A stretch of 64,000 bases of DNA from the NCBI RefSeq assembly GCF_002980555.1, contig NZ_PVBT01000007.1:186001-250000 (forward strand), written 5' to 3'. The notes below the pieces were generated by a model. It was not told the DNA's origin. It searched no databases and saw only the letters and a list, made by a program, of their open reading frames with translations. The position numbers were made by a program, and so were the translations under genes. This document shows positions 46,743 to 55,253 of this stretch, one piece after another. The DNA is from Phyllobacterium myrsinacearum (GTDB lineage Bacteria > Pseudomonadota > Alphaproteobacteria > Rhizobiales > Rhizobiaceae). Each line of letters starts with the position of its first letter. The first letter of the stretch is position 1.

Positions 46743-47540
46743 TCAACCCTGGCCGTACTTGTCGTGATGACGCCACCAGACACCGGTCTCGTTACGCCCG
46801 AACGGGGCACGATCCAGCCATTGATACATGCCCCAGATGCCATCGAGGCCGCGCGCATAGCTGGAATAGGTGTGGTAGACGACGCCCTTATCGAGCACGA
46901 AAGCGCTCAGTCCCGGCCGGTCACGGGTGAAGGTGGCCGCATCGGTGCCTGTCATGGCCGCCATGAGATCGACCGGCCCTTCTTCACCGCGCGGCTGCCG
47001 TTCCGGAGCTGTCTTGTCCGATGGCGGCTGCGGTGCGGCTGCCTCCCGGCGGAAATTGTATTCTATGCCGCCGTTGCGCTGTTGCTCCTCGGTGAACAGG
47101 ACGCTGAAATCCTGGTTAAAATCACTGTTGAACGACGAAGCCCAGGGGAAATTCCAGCCCATGCGCTGCTTGAAACCCTGCAGTTTGGCAAGCGGTGCAC
47201 GCGATATCGCCGAGAAGGCGACATCATGATTTTCCAGATGGACGGTGATGCCGTTGAAACCGTCGGCGATCGCCGAGCAGGACGGGCAGCCGGCCGTATA
47301 ATCCGGTCCGAACATGAAGTGGTAGACGAGAAGCTGCGAACGGCCCTTGAACAGATCCGCCAGCGAGGCGCTTCCAGCGTCGGTATCGAAGCGGTATTCC
47401 TTGTCGATACGAACCCAGGGCAGTTCCTGGCGCCGCTGTGCCAGCGCATCGCTGCGCCGCGTCAGATCCTTCTCCTCCTTGAGCAGGCCGATCCGCGCAG
47501 CCAGCCATTCCTCGCGTGTTCCGGTCACATGTGATGTCAT
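46743..47540 (-). CDS. DUF899 family thioredoxin-like protein
   Basis: The 265-residue product has LVYHFMFGPDYTAGCPSCSAIADGF, a CPSC redox-type motif in a thioredoxin-like fold, and the family tail HTYSSYARGLDGIWGMYQWLDRAP. DUF899 proteins are widespread but poorly studied and are sometimes called AhpC/TSA-like. AAGGAG precedes ATG 47540. The small membrane protein gene follows seven bases downstream. Confidence 0.85.
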   Translation of the reverse strand: MTSHVTGTREEWLAARIGLLKEEKDLTRRSDALAQRRQELPWVRIDKEYRFDTDAGSASLADLFKGRSQLLVYHFMFGPDYTAGCPSCSAIADGFNGITVHLENHDVAFSAISRAPLAKLQGFKQRMGWNFPWASSFNSDFNQDFSVLFTEEQQRNGGIEYNFRREAAAPQPPSDKTAPERQPRGEEGPVDLMAAMTGTDAATFTRDRPGLSAFVLDKGVVYHTYSSYARGLDGIWGMYQWLDRAPFGRNETGVWWRHHDKYGQG

Positions 47541-47702
47541 GGTCTTTCTCCTTCGGTTGTCTGCCGTCCGTACGAGCCGGTGCGACATGTTGCTTACCGG
47601 TCCTGAGTTTAGGGCCGGATACCGAAAGCATGGGAGTTACAATTGTGACGGGATTTCCCGGACAAACTCAGCCGGATGCCCGGGGGCCTTTTTCCACGAC
47701 CT

Positions 47703-48140
47703 CTACGAACCAAGCGGCTTGTCCGGTCCGGGGTCACCGCCGGCTGCCGCCACCACCAGCCTGCGCAGGTAGTGGTTCCAGCCCTTTTCGTGGTTGGCGC
47801 GTTCCGTCTCGTCCGGCAGCCCGCTATGGGTGAAACGCACCAGCGTGCCTCCCTCCTTCTCTATAAGGTCGATCTCGACCAGACTCGAACCTGGCGGCAC
47901 ATTTTCGTGCCCTTCCCAGCCAAAACTGTAGGCCAGACGGTGCACTGGAATGACCTCGGTGAACTGGCCGCGAACCGTGTGCGTGTCATTGACGCTAAGG
48001 AGATAAATGCCGCCGGGATGCGGCTCGATTGTCGCTTTCGTCCCCATCCAGCGCAGGATCTTGTCGGGATCGGTGAGGAAGGCGAAGACCGTCGCCTGCG
48101 GGGCGGCGATCTCGATTTCGTTGCGAAGCGTCTCGGTCAT
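47703..48140 (-). CDS. SRPBCC domain protein (Aha1-like)
   Basis: The 145-residue product opens MTETLRNEIEIAAPQATVFAFLTDPDKILRWMG and continues with GGIYLLSVND and VRFTHSGLPDE, the standard START/SRPBCC hydrophobic-pocket fold of Aha1-like proteins. These bind small hydrophobic ligands, often as stress or lipid-binding proteins. GGGAGGAGATCACCG precedes ATG 48140. Confidence 0.87.
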   Translation of the reverse strand: MTETLRNEIEIAAPQATVFAFLTDPDKILRWMGTKATIEPHPGGIYLLSVNDTHTVRGQFTEVIPVHRLAYSFGWEGHENVPPGSSLVEIDLIEKEGGTLVRFTHSGLPDETERANHEKGWNHYLRRLVVAAAGGDPGPDKPLGS

Positions 48141-48251
48141 CGGTGATCTCCTCCCAACAGGACGCACACTCACTTCGGCATCGCGCAATGTAAGCCAATC
48201 GGGATTTCGCGCAAGAAACAAAAGCGGATGACAGGGGCCTAGCATCGCTGC

Positions 48252-49325
48252 ATGATGGCAGCCATGCAGTTGCCGTCCGCTCTTTCCTTTCTCGTCGACG
48301 AAGCGACCGGTATGCCGGATGGCGATGCCTTTCTGACGACGCTCGCCGCCCGGCTCATCGCCGACGGCCTGCCGCTGGCAGGCGGCACGCTTACCCAGGC
48401 GGCGCCCCATCCGGTCATTGGACGGCGTACATGGCTGTGGCGCGCCGACACGGGACAGGTGATCGAGGCGCTGGGCCTGGCCGGGCCAGCCGAGTCCCAG
48501 GACACTGACCTTGCCAGCAATTGGCTGGCCAGCCTCGGGACGAATACCGTGCAGGAGGATTTCGCCAACGGTGCCGTGCTTGGCTGGGCCGCGCACCGCC
48601 CGCTGACCAGCGAACAGTCGGAATTGCTGCGCCAAGCCGCCCGTTTTGCCGCTGCGCCTCTGGCACTGTTGGCCGCGCGCTCAACACTGACCGCACTGCT
48701 GACCACCTATCTCGGCCGGCGCAGCGCGACACAGGTCCTGGCTGGGCGTTTGCGGCGCGAGCCCGGCGAGACCATCCGGGCCGCCCTGTTGTTCGCCGAT
48801 CTTCGCGGCTTCACCGAATTGTCGGAAACAACAGAAGCGAAGGACGTGATTGCCGCACTCGACGCGTGGTTCGACCGGATCGCCGGTGCCGTCCATGCCT
48901 TTGGCGGCGAGGTACTGAAATTCATCGGCGATGGCGTTCTGGCGATCTTTCCGGTTGGCGAGCGCGGTGCCGCCAGCGCCTGCGGCGCGGCGCTGCGCGC
49001 GGTTGCCGCTGCCCGTACCGGGATGGACCATCTCAACCGTGCTCGCGCCGCGCAGGGCATGCCGCCGCTATCGTTCGGTGCGGCACTGCACCTCGGCGAC
49101 ATGTTGTGGGGCAATATCGGCACGGCTGACCGCCTGGATTTCACCGCCATCGGTCCCGCCGTCAATCTGGTCAGCCGGTTGGAGGGCCTTTGCCGCCCGC
49201 TTGGCCACACAGTCTTGCTCTCCGGCGCGTTCGCGGCGGAAACGGCGCAGCCCTTGACGTCACTCGGCAAACATCAGTTGCGCGGCATTGCCGCGCCCTG
49301 CGCGGTGTTCACACCGGCACAGTGA
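48252..49325 (+). CDS. Class III adenylate/guanylate cyclase
   Basis: The 357-residue product has an N-terminal region of unknown fold (about 1-165) and a C-terminal class III cyclase domain. Both metal Asp residues are present (FADLRGFT and FIGDGVLAIF), as are the Lys of EVLKFIGDG, the transition-state Asn/Arg in NLVSRLE, and LDFTAIGPA. The N-terminal part probably senses a signal. No membrane segment is evident. It makes cAMP or cGMP, most likely cAMP given the Lys. Confidence 0.85.
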   Translation: MMAAMQLPSALSFLVDEATGMPDGDAFLTTLAARLIADGLPLAGGTLTQAAPHPVIGRRTWLWRADTGQVIEALGLAGPAESQDTDLASNWLASLGTNTVQEDFANGAVLGWAAHRPLTSEQSELLRQAARFAAAPLALLAARSTLTALLTTYLGRRSATQVLAGRLRREPGETIRAALLFADLRGFTELSETTEAKDVIAALDAWFDRIAGAVHAFGGEVLKFIGDGVLAIFPVGERGAASACGAALRAVAAARTGMDHLNRARAAQGMPPLSFGAALHLGDMLWGNIGTADRLDFTAIGPAVNLVSRLEGLCRPLGHTVLLSGAFAAETAQPLTSLGKHQLRGIAAPCAVFTPAQ

Positions 49326-49389
49326 TGCGCCGCATTTTTGCCGGAGGAGCAGATTGGCTTGTGCAGCTCCTCCGGCAACTGTCTTGTGG

Positions 49390-50430
49390 TTACAGGGTGG
49401 CCATATCGATGACGAAGCGGTAGCGCACGTCGCTCTTGAGCATGCGTTCGTAGGCTTCGTTGATATCTTTGATATCGATGGTCTCGATTTCGGCAACGAT
49501 GTTGTGCTCGCCGCAGAAATCCAGCATTTCCTGGGTTTCCTTGATCGAGCCGATACCTGAACCCGCAAGGCTCTTGCGCCCGGCGATTACCGAGAAGGCA
49601 TTGACGGGAACCGGGTGCTCCGGTGCCCCGACGAGGACCATGGTGCCGTCGATCTTGAGCAGGCCGAGATAGGCATTCCAGTCAATCGCCACACCGGCGG
49701 TGCAGATGATGACGTCGAAGGTCCCGGCGAGTGTCTTGAACGTTTCGAGATTGCTGGTTGCATAATAATGGCTTGCGCCCAGCTTCAACCCGTCATCCTG
49801 TTTCGACAGGGTCTGGCTGAGGACCGTGATCTCCGCCCCCATCGCATGACCCAGCTTGACGCCCATATGGCCAAGCCCGCCCATGCCGACAATGGCGATT
49901 TTCTTGCCCGGCCCCGCCTTCCAGTGCCGCAGCGGCGAATAAAGCGTAATGCCGGCGCACAGCAGCGGAGCGGCGGCATCGAGCGGCAGGTTGTCCGGAA
50001 TGGAAAGGACGTAGCCTTCCTTGACCACGATGGAATCCGAGTAGCCGCCCTGGGTGGGCGTGACACCATCGGCTTCAACGTCATTGTAGGTCAGGACGAT
50101 GCCCGGCATATACTGCTCGAGATCGGCATCGCGCGCCGCGCATTTCGTGCACGAATTGACGAAACAGCCAACGCCGACGCGGTCGCCCTTCTTGAACTTC
50201 GTTACCTTTGCACCGACGGTCGTCACGATACCGGCGACCTCATGACCAGGCACCATGGGAAATTTGGAACCGCCCCATTCGTCGCGCGCCTGATGGATAT
50301 CGGAGTGGCAGACCCCGCAATATTTGACCGAGATGACGACGTCATCGTCATTGGGTTCCCGCCGTTCGAAGACAAACGGGGTAAGCGGTTTGGAGGCGTC
50401 GGTTGCCGCATAGCCTTTAGCAAGAGCCAT
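49390..50430 (-). CDS. NAD(P)-dependent alcohol dehydrogenase, structural zinc site incomplete
   Basis: The 346-residue MDR enzyme of the YahK/CAD type holds catalytic-zinc ligands Cys in CGVCHSD and His in GHEVAG, and the cofactor motif VGMGGLGHMGVKLGHAMGAE. The structural-zinc lobe reads SCTKCAARDADLEQYM. It keeps only two of the usual four Cys (C-x2-C-x2-C-x7-C), with Arg and Met in the last two positions. It reduces aldehydes with NADPH in relatives. The start at 50430 follows AAAAGGAAATC. Confidence 0.9.
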   Translation of the reverse strand: MALAKGYAATDASKPLTPFVFERREPNDDDVVISVKYCGVCHSDIHQARDEWGGSKFPMVPGHEVAGIVTTVGAKVTKFKKGDRVGVGCFVNSCTKCAARDADLEQYMPGIVLTYNDVEADGVTPTQGGYSDSIVVKEGYVLSIPDNLPLDAAAPLLCAGITLYSPLRHWKAGPGKKIAIVGMGGLGHMGVKLGHAMGAEITVLSQTLSKQDDGLKLGASHYYATSNLETFKTLAGTFDVIICTAGVAIDWNAYLGLLKIDGTMVLVGAPEHPVPVNAFSVIAGRKSLAGSGIGSIKETQEMLDFCGEHNIVAEIETIDIKDINEAYERMLKSDVRYRFVIDMATL

Positions 50431-50536
50431 GGATGATTTCCTTTTGAGATGAGGAGATGTGTGGGGCAACCAGCTATGCCGCAGGACCGGCCCGAAGCAG
50501 TAGCGCAATCCTGCAGGCTTGTTGCACAATCCTCCA

Positions 50537-50645
50537 AATCAGCGGCTCCGAAATCGATGGCTCTTTGATCAAAGACCAGCCTTTGAGATCGAACGACGTC
50601 ATACCTGCATCAGCGGTGTCCAACGCGGTGTCAGAAAAATGCCGC
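50537..50645 (+). pseudogene. Decayed controller-like XRE gene fragment
   Basis: In one frame this reads RLRNRWLFDQRPAFEIER followed by RHTCISGVQRGVRK, matching the HTH of the regulator at 44342 (AFETELHRTYISGVERGVRN). The DNA runs GCCTTTGAGA and ATCAGCGGTGTC also match, with a 49-base ungapped stretch between the shared ends. The match breaks after GTCAGAAA, where a run of A bases shifts frame. No start and no complete HTH remain, so it is a relic of a third copy. Confidence 0.65.
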
Positions 50646-50664
50646 CACGATCCTTCCGGACATC

Positions 50665-51075
50665 TCAGCGCATGCCGCGCAGGTCCTGCAGAACGCCTTC
50701 CGTGCACTCGAAGCAATCGCCGCCCGGCGGCGTGTTTTCGATCCGGTCGATGACCAGCCTCAGGCCGGCATGGGTTTCAGCCAGTTTTTCCTGCAGGGCT
50801 TCAATCTCAGCAAGCTTTTTGCGCAGGCCGGAAAGCATCACATCATGCCCCACGGGTCCCTTGCCCTGCTGCGCAACCAGCGTGCGGATCTCGGCAAGCG
50901 AAAACCCCGCCTGCTGAGCAAGAATGACCAATTCCAGCACTTGCTTCGTGCGCGCCGGATACTGCCGGTAGCCGCCAAGGCTGCGGTCGACCGTGCCGAT
51001 CAGACCCTCCGCCTCGTAAAACCGTATCTTTGACGGTGCCAATCCCGTCTGCTGGGCAAGTTCGCCTATTTTCAT
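50665..51075 (-). CDS. MerR family regulator
   Basis: The 136-residue product has a MerR HTH (MKIGELAQQTGLAPSKIRFYEAEGLIG), a dimerisation helix, and a short C-terminal tail with two Cys (PPGGDCFECTEG) that could bind a metal or respond to oxidation. It is divergent from the ene-reductase gene, and the typical MerR-type promoter lies between. The closest types are SoxR/CueR-like. Confidence 0.9.
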   Translation of the reverse strand: MKIGELAQQTGLAPSKIRFYEAEGLIGTVDRSLGGYRQYPARTKQVLELVILAQQAGFSLAEIRTLVAQQGKGPVGHDVMLSGLRKKLAEIEALQEKLAETHAGLRLVIDRIENTPPGGDCFECTEGVLQDLRGMR

Positions 51076-51093
51076 GATCCGTCGATTTTTTGC

Positions 51094-51124
51094 TTGACCT
51101 TAAAGTTCACTTTAACGTTAGACC
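51094..51124 (+). promoter_or_regulatory. MerR-type promoter with operator dyad
   Basis: TTGACC (51094-51099) is a -35 element, and ACCTTAAAGT-TC-ACTTTAACGT (51097-51118) is a near-perfect dyad between it and a weak -10 (about 51119-51124). The long spacer of about 19 bases is what MerR proteins need to activate transcription by unwinding. The ene-reductase is the target. Confidence 0.75.
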
Positions 51125-51153
51125 GATGCCAACGTCAACTTTCTGGTCATAAA

Positions 51154-52392
51154 ATGTCACCTTTCGAATCCCTTACCCTCCCCAACGGGAGCATTATTCA
51201 CAATCGCATTGCCAAAGCGGCAATGGAAGAGAACATGGCCGATGCGGCGCATGGCCCCTCCGCCGCGCTCATGACACTCTACAAGGCTTGGGCGGATGGC
51301 GGCGCCGGGTTGATCCTGACCGGCAATGTCATGATCGACCGCCGCGCCATGACAGGCCCCGGCGGAGTCGTGCTGGAGGACGAGCGCAATCTTGCGGCTT
51401 TTCGCGCCTGGGCGCGCGTCGGTCAGGCCAATGGGGCGCAGATGTGGCTCCAGCTCAATCACCCCGGGCGGCAGGTCATGAAGAATATGGGCCAGGAAAC
51501 CCAGGCTCCTTCCGCCGTCGCGCTCGACCTCGGAAAACACTCGAAACTGTTTCCGATGCCGAAGGCCATGACGGAGAGCGGCATCCATGACATCATCCAG
51601 CGCTTCGTCAAAGCCGCCAGGATTGCCGAGACAGCCGGATTTGCCGGCGTCCAGATCCATGCGGCCCACGGCTACCTCATCAGCCAGTTCCTGTCGCCTC
51701 TGACCAACCGGCGGGATGACAGGTGGGGCGGCTCACTGGAGAACCGGGCACGGCTACTGCTGGAGACGGTGAAAGAGGTACGCGCGGCCGTATCGCCAGG
51801 GTTCTCCGTGGCGGTGAAACTGAATTCGGCCGATTTTCAGCGTGGCGGCTTTGATGCCGACGATGCGAAGCGCGTGGTGGAAATGCTGAACGGCCTCGAT
51901 GTCGATCTCGTCGAACTCTCGGGCGGCAGTTATGAGGCACCGGCCATGCAGGGCAGTGCGCGCGATGGGCGAACGTTGAGCCGCGAGGCATATTTCCTCG
52001 AATTCGCCCGGGATATCGCGGCGGTCGCCAGAATGCCTGTGATGGTGACCGGCGGTATCCGCCGGATCGAGGTTGTTCAAAAGGTGCTGGATAGCGGCGT
52101 GGCAATGGCAGGTATCGGCACGGCGCTGGCCATTCGCCCCGATCTTCCGGTTGTTTGGCGGCAAGGTGCTGATCCGCGGCCCGAACTGCCGCCGATCCGC
52201 TGGAAAAGCAAAGTCCTAGCCTCCCTCGCCAGCATGGCTGTGGTCAAATACCAGCTCCGCCGCCTGAGCGCTGGCCTCACACCGGTTCCCGGCGTCTCTC
52301 CGGCATGGGCGCTGGTGATTGCACAATTCAAGTCGGCACGCCTCACCAGGACGTACCGCCGGTGGATGACGTCTTCCGCTGCCGGTCAATGA
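51154..52392 (+). CDS. NADH:flavin oxidoreductase / ene-reductase (Old Yellow Enzyme family)
   Basis: The 412-residue FMN enzyme opens FESLTLPNGSIIHNRIAKAAM. It has LQLNHPGRQ, the substrate-binding His pair region IHAAHGYLISQFLSP, NRRDDRWGGS, and the FMN-phosphate motif VTGGIRR. It reduces activated alkenes or related electrophiles. The MerR dyad upstream implies induction by such compounds or by oxidative stress. No clear ribosome site lies before ATG 51154. The frame extends to 51094, inside the promoter. Confidence 0.88.
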   Translation: MSPFESLTLPNGSIIHNRIAKAAMEENMADAAHGPSAALMTLYKAWADGGAGLILTGNVMIDRRAMTGPGGVVLEDERNLAAFRAWARVGQANGAQMWLQLNHPGRQVMKNMGQETQAPSAVALDLGKHSKLFPMPKAMTESGIHDIIQRFVKAARIAETAGFAGVQIHAAHGYLISQFLSPLTNRRDDRWGGSLENRARLLLETVKEVRAAVSPGFSVAVKLNSADFQRGGFDADDAKRVVEMLNGLDVDLVELSGGSYEAPAMQGSARDGRTLSREAYFLEFARDIAAVARMPVMVTGGIRRIEVVQKVLDSGVAMAGIGTALAIRPDLPVVWRQGADPRPELPPIRWKSKVLASLASMAVVKYQLRRLSAGLTPVPGVSPAWALVIAQFKSARLTRTYRRWMTSSAAGQ

Positions 52393-52434
52393 AAGCGCAC
52401 AGGCCTTGCCGCCGCGCGCGAGAGCGGGCTTGTC

Positions 52435-52746
52435 CTATTTGCCGATGAGGCCCTGCGCCGTTTCTGTGGTGTCTGCTGGATTGAGCAGCAGCAGCGGCGC
52501 CCTGCCTTCGGCCAGCGGGATATGGCTGATGACATGCAGCTGGTTGTCCGCATCGCGGTGGATGGAATAGACCAGCTCACCGTCAAAACGTCTTTCCACT
52601 TTTCTGCTCTCGATGCGGAAACGCAGCGTCAAGGCGACGAGCGCCAGCAGAAAGGCGGGCGGGACGATCAGCCAGAGCGCCTTGATCCAATCGGGCGAGG
52701 ATTGGAACGTGTCGAGCAGATTTGACCAGAAATTGTAATTGTCCAT
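52435..52746 (-). CDS. Small membrane protein, paralogue of the 43.9 kb gene
   Basis: The 103-residue product has one membrane segment (ALWLIVPPAFLLALVALTL) and the soluble block DGELVYSIHRDADNQLHVISHIP. It matches the protein at 43891-44208 along its length (NFWxxLxDTxQS, WLIVPPAF, LVALTLRFR, DGELVYS, LLLL-x-PA). GGGAG lies six bases before ATG 52746. No regulator gene is divergent from it. The upstream side carries the large inverted structure at 52775-52945. Function not recognised. Confidence 0.72.
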   Translation of the reverse strand: MDNYNFWSNLLDTFQSSPDWIKALWLIVPPAFLLALVALTLRFRIESRKVERRFDGELVYSIHRDADNQLHVISHIPLAEGRAPLLLLNPADTTETAQGLIGK

Positions 52747-52774
52747 GTTCACTCCCTTGTCTCGCGAGGAAAGT

Positions 52775-52945
52775 GGTCACCCGAGGTTTATCCTCTGGTG
52801 ACCGGGGAGTTAGAAAGCCGCCGCAAGACGACCGCCACGGCCTTTAAGCCGAAGCTCTGGACATACGCCGAGACCTCCCCGGCCATAGGGCTGAGGAGGC
52901 ATCATTGCGGTTGATGCCAACCGCTTGCGGTGGGGTTTCTAAGCC
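52775..52945 (-). other. Large inverted structure, candidate structured RNA or leader
   Basis: GGGGAGTTAGAAAGCC (52804-52819) with CGCCGCAAG pairs with CTTGCGGTGGGG and TTTCTAAGCCCC (about 52924-52947), a stem of over 20 base pairs enclosing about 95 bases. Inside lies GCATCA...TGATGC (52900-52918), plus a CCTCC/GGAGG pair. A separate hairpin GGTCACC...GGTGACC (52775-52803) follows on the minus strand, just ahead of the membrane protein gene. On the minus strand this is a plausible 5' leader. No known riboswitch motif was recognised. Bases 52946-53067 hold nothing that I can support. Confidence 0.55.
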
Positions 52946-53067
52946 CCAAGACCGACCCATTTCGACCGGTCTCATTGCGGACCATAATGGGAAAGTGAAG
53001 CGGGCGGAAGGGGTTAGGGCACCGGTTTGTATATTGAAGCCTACAAAACCTCCGGCGCGCGGTTCGC

Positions 53068-54600
53068 CTATTCCGCCGCCTCCGCGACAGCGTCGTCCAA
53101 CTTCCTGGCTGCAGCGGCCACGGGCAACTGCACAGGCTTCAAAAGCAGGGCCATCAGCAGTCCGAACAAAGCGATGCAGGCCGCCGTCAGGAACAGTGGG
53201 GTGAAGGCGGCGGCGTAGCTGTCGGCAAGCATCCGGCGCGTTGCCTCGGGAAGCGCCGCCATCATCTTGGGCGTCAGTTCACCGATATTGCCGACGCCGG
53301 GAATGGCACCGGCACCATGCGGCAGGTTGGCCGCAATGATCGCGCCATAGGCTGAAATGGCAATCGAGGCGCCGGCCATGCGGGCCAGCGACACCGAACC
53401 GGTCGCGGCGCCGACGTCGCGGCTGCCCGCTGCATTCTGCACGCCGATGATCGGAAGCTGCTGGCCGACGCCGATGCCAGCGCCGTGCATGAGCATCAAC
53501 AGGCCGATGATAAACACGGGCGTTCCCGCATGCACCTGAGTGAGCAGGCCAAAAGCGATAGCACTGAGCGTGAGACTGGCGACGGAAAGGTATTTGTAGC
53601 GGCCGGTGGTCGAGATCAGCCGGCCGGTCAAAAGCGAGCCGCCGACAATGCCGCCGGTCAGAAGAATGAACAGCAGCCCTGCGAGCGACGGGGACAGACC
53701 CGTCGTGGTCTGCAGGAAGAAGGCGAAGTAATTGACCATGCCGATGGCGATCGAACCGCTGGCAATCGAAATGATCAGGAACAGGGTGAAGGTCGAATTG
53801 CGGAAAAGGGAAAGCGGAATGATGGGCTCGGGCGCGCGGCGCTCGACCAGGATCCATGCCGTGGCGCAAAGGATGGCAAATGCCACAAGCGAAACAGTCT
53901 GGGGTGCCAGCAGCGACCCGAACAGCTGGGCGCCATCGGCAGCCAGAACAAGGCTGGTCGTGGTCAGGGCGAGCAGGACCGCGCCGGCATAGTCGATCTT
54001 GGGCTTGCGTGCCGGTTTGCGGTAGGGAAGCATGAAGGCCAGTCCGGCGATGACGGCAATACCAATCGGCAGATTGATCAGGAAGATCGAACGCCAGCCG
54101 AACAGATCGCTCATCGTGCCGCCAAGCACCGGCCCGATGGCGCCGGACGCCATGAACACAAGGCTGATATAGCTCTGGTAGCGGGCGCGCTCGCGCGGCT
54201 CGAACAGATCGGCAGTGACGGAAAAGATCGAGACCATGACGCCGCCGCCGCCCAGCCCCTGCAGCACGCGCGCTGCAATCAGCGTGTTCATGGAAATGGC
54301 CAGGCCGCAGACCGCCGAACCCAGCGTGAAGATGGATATAGCGGCGATCATCACATATTTGCGCCCGAACAGGTCGCCCAGCTTGCCATAGACCGGCATC
54401 ACCGCACTGACGGCAAGCAGATAAGCCGAGCCGATCCAGGCGAAACGCTCAAGCTCGCCGAATTCGCCGACAATGGTCGGCAGCGCCGTCGACACGATCT
54501 GGTTGTCGAGCACAGCCATGAACATGGCCGCCATCAGAAGGAAGAAAAGCATCAACCGCTTGCGCGGGTCCGCAACGAGCGGCTCGAACGTGTTGGTCAT
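53068..54600 (-). CDS. MFS drug exporter, DHA2 (14-TM) family
   Basis: The product of about 510 residues is a 14-membrane-segment exporter of the EmrB/QacA type. It has LDNQIVSTALPTIVGEFG in the first segment, motif A GKLGDLFGRKYVMI, and motif C GPVLGGTMSD. It expels lipophilic drugs by proton antiport. A second start, GTG or ATG at 54606, is possible. It is divergent from a MarR gene with dyads in between, so drug-inducible control is likely. Confidence 0.92.
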   Translation of the reverse strand: MTNTFEPLVADPRKRLMLFFLLMAAMFMAVLDNQIVSTALPTIVGEFGELERFAWIGSAYLLAVSAVMPVYGKLGDLFGRKYVMIAAISIFTLGSAVCGLAISMNTLIAARVLQGLGGGGVMVSIFSVTADLFEPRERARYQSYISLVFMASGAIGPVLGGTMSDLFGWRSIFLINLPIGIAVIAGLAFMLPYRKPARKPKIDYAGAVLLALTTTSLVLAADGAQLFGSLLAPQTVSLVAFAILCATAWILVERRAPEPIIPLSLFRNSTFTLFLIISIASGSIAIGMVNYFAFFLQTTTGLSPSLAGLLFILLTGGIVGGSLLTGRLISTTGRYKYLSVASLTLSAIAFGLLTQVHAGTPVFIIGLLMLMHGAGIGVGQQLPIIGVQNAAGSRDVGAATGSVSLARMAGASIAISAYGAIIAANLPHGAGAIPGVGNIGELTPKMMAALPEATRRMLADSYAAAFTPLFLTAACIALFGLLMALLLKPVQLPVAAAARKLDDAVAEAAE

Positions 54601-54643
54601 GTTCATGGAGCGGGGTATCCGGTTTTGATTGGCGCAATTTATG

Positions 54644-54708
54644 TGCTATTAGCATACATATGTCAATCGCACTTTAATGCCTTTTGCATATTTTAATGCT
54701 GATAGGCA
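54644..54708. promoter_or_regulatory. Candidate MarR operators in the MFS/MarR gap
   Basis: TGCTATTAGCA (54644-54654) is a perfect dyad, and TGCTGATAGGCA (54697-54708) is a related near-dyad, in a very AT-rich region. One lies near each promoter. The MarR protein probably represses both itself and the exporter. Confidence 0.55.
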
Positions 54709-54725
54709 TCTGTTATGCTGGAATC

Positions 54726-55253
54726 ATGACGGAAACTACGACGACACAAAAAATTGAAACCCCGCAAACCGGGTCGAATGATGATCTGTTGCGCATCGGG
54801 CGGGTGATGACCCGCATGCGGCTGATGACCGGCCGGCGGGTGATTGCCCGTCTTGCCATACAGAAGCTGGCGCCCGGCCTTGAACTGACCCATCTCGACG
54901 TTCTCGACGCGGTCCGCCGCGGCGAATTCGCCGGCGAGGTGACGGTCGGCGTCATTGCCGACACCCTGCGGATCGACCCCTCGCGCGCCAGCCGTATCGT
55001 GGCGGAGATGGTCGCCAAGAATGTATTGCGCCGGAAGGCATCGCAAACCGATGCACGGCGGATCGTCGTGGTCATGACAGCGCTCGGGCAACGCCTGGTC
55101 GCCGAACTTCACGCGCTGAAGCAGTCGGTTGTCGAAAGCGTGGTCGCCGACTGGCCTGCCGAAGACATCGCAATCTTCTCCAGACTTTTTGAAAAATATG
55201 TCGATGGGTTCGAACAGCTGTTTGCGCGCAGCGCAACAGACCCGGCGGACTAG
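54726..55253 (+). CDS. MarR family regulator
   Basis: The 175-residue product has a winged HTH of the MarR type (TVGVIADTLRIDPSRASRIVAEMVAKNVLRRKASQTDARRIVVVMT) with N- and C-terminal dimer helices. ATG 54726 was chosen because the residues before it look like non-coding translation. It is divergent from the MFS exporter and most likely represses it. Its stop codon lies inside the inverted repeat shared with the AI-2E gene. Confidence 0.88.
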   Translation: MTETTTTQKIETPQTGSNDDLLRIGRVMTRMRLMTGRRVIARLAIQKLAPGLELTHLDVLDAVRRGEFAGEVTVGVIADTLRIDPSRASRIVAEMVAKNVLRRKASQTDARRIVVVMTALGQRLVAELHALKQSVVESVVADWPAEDIAIFSRLFEKYVDGFEQLFARSATDPAD

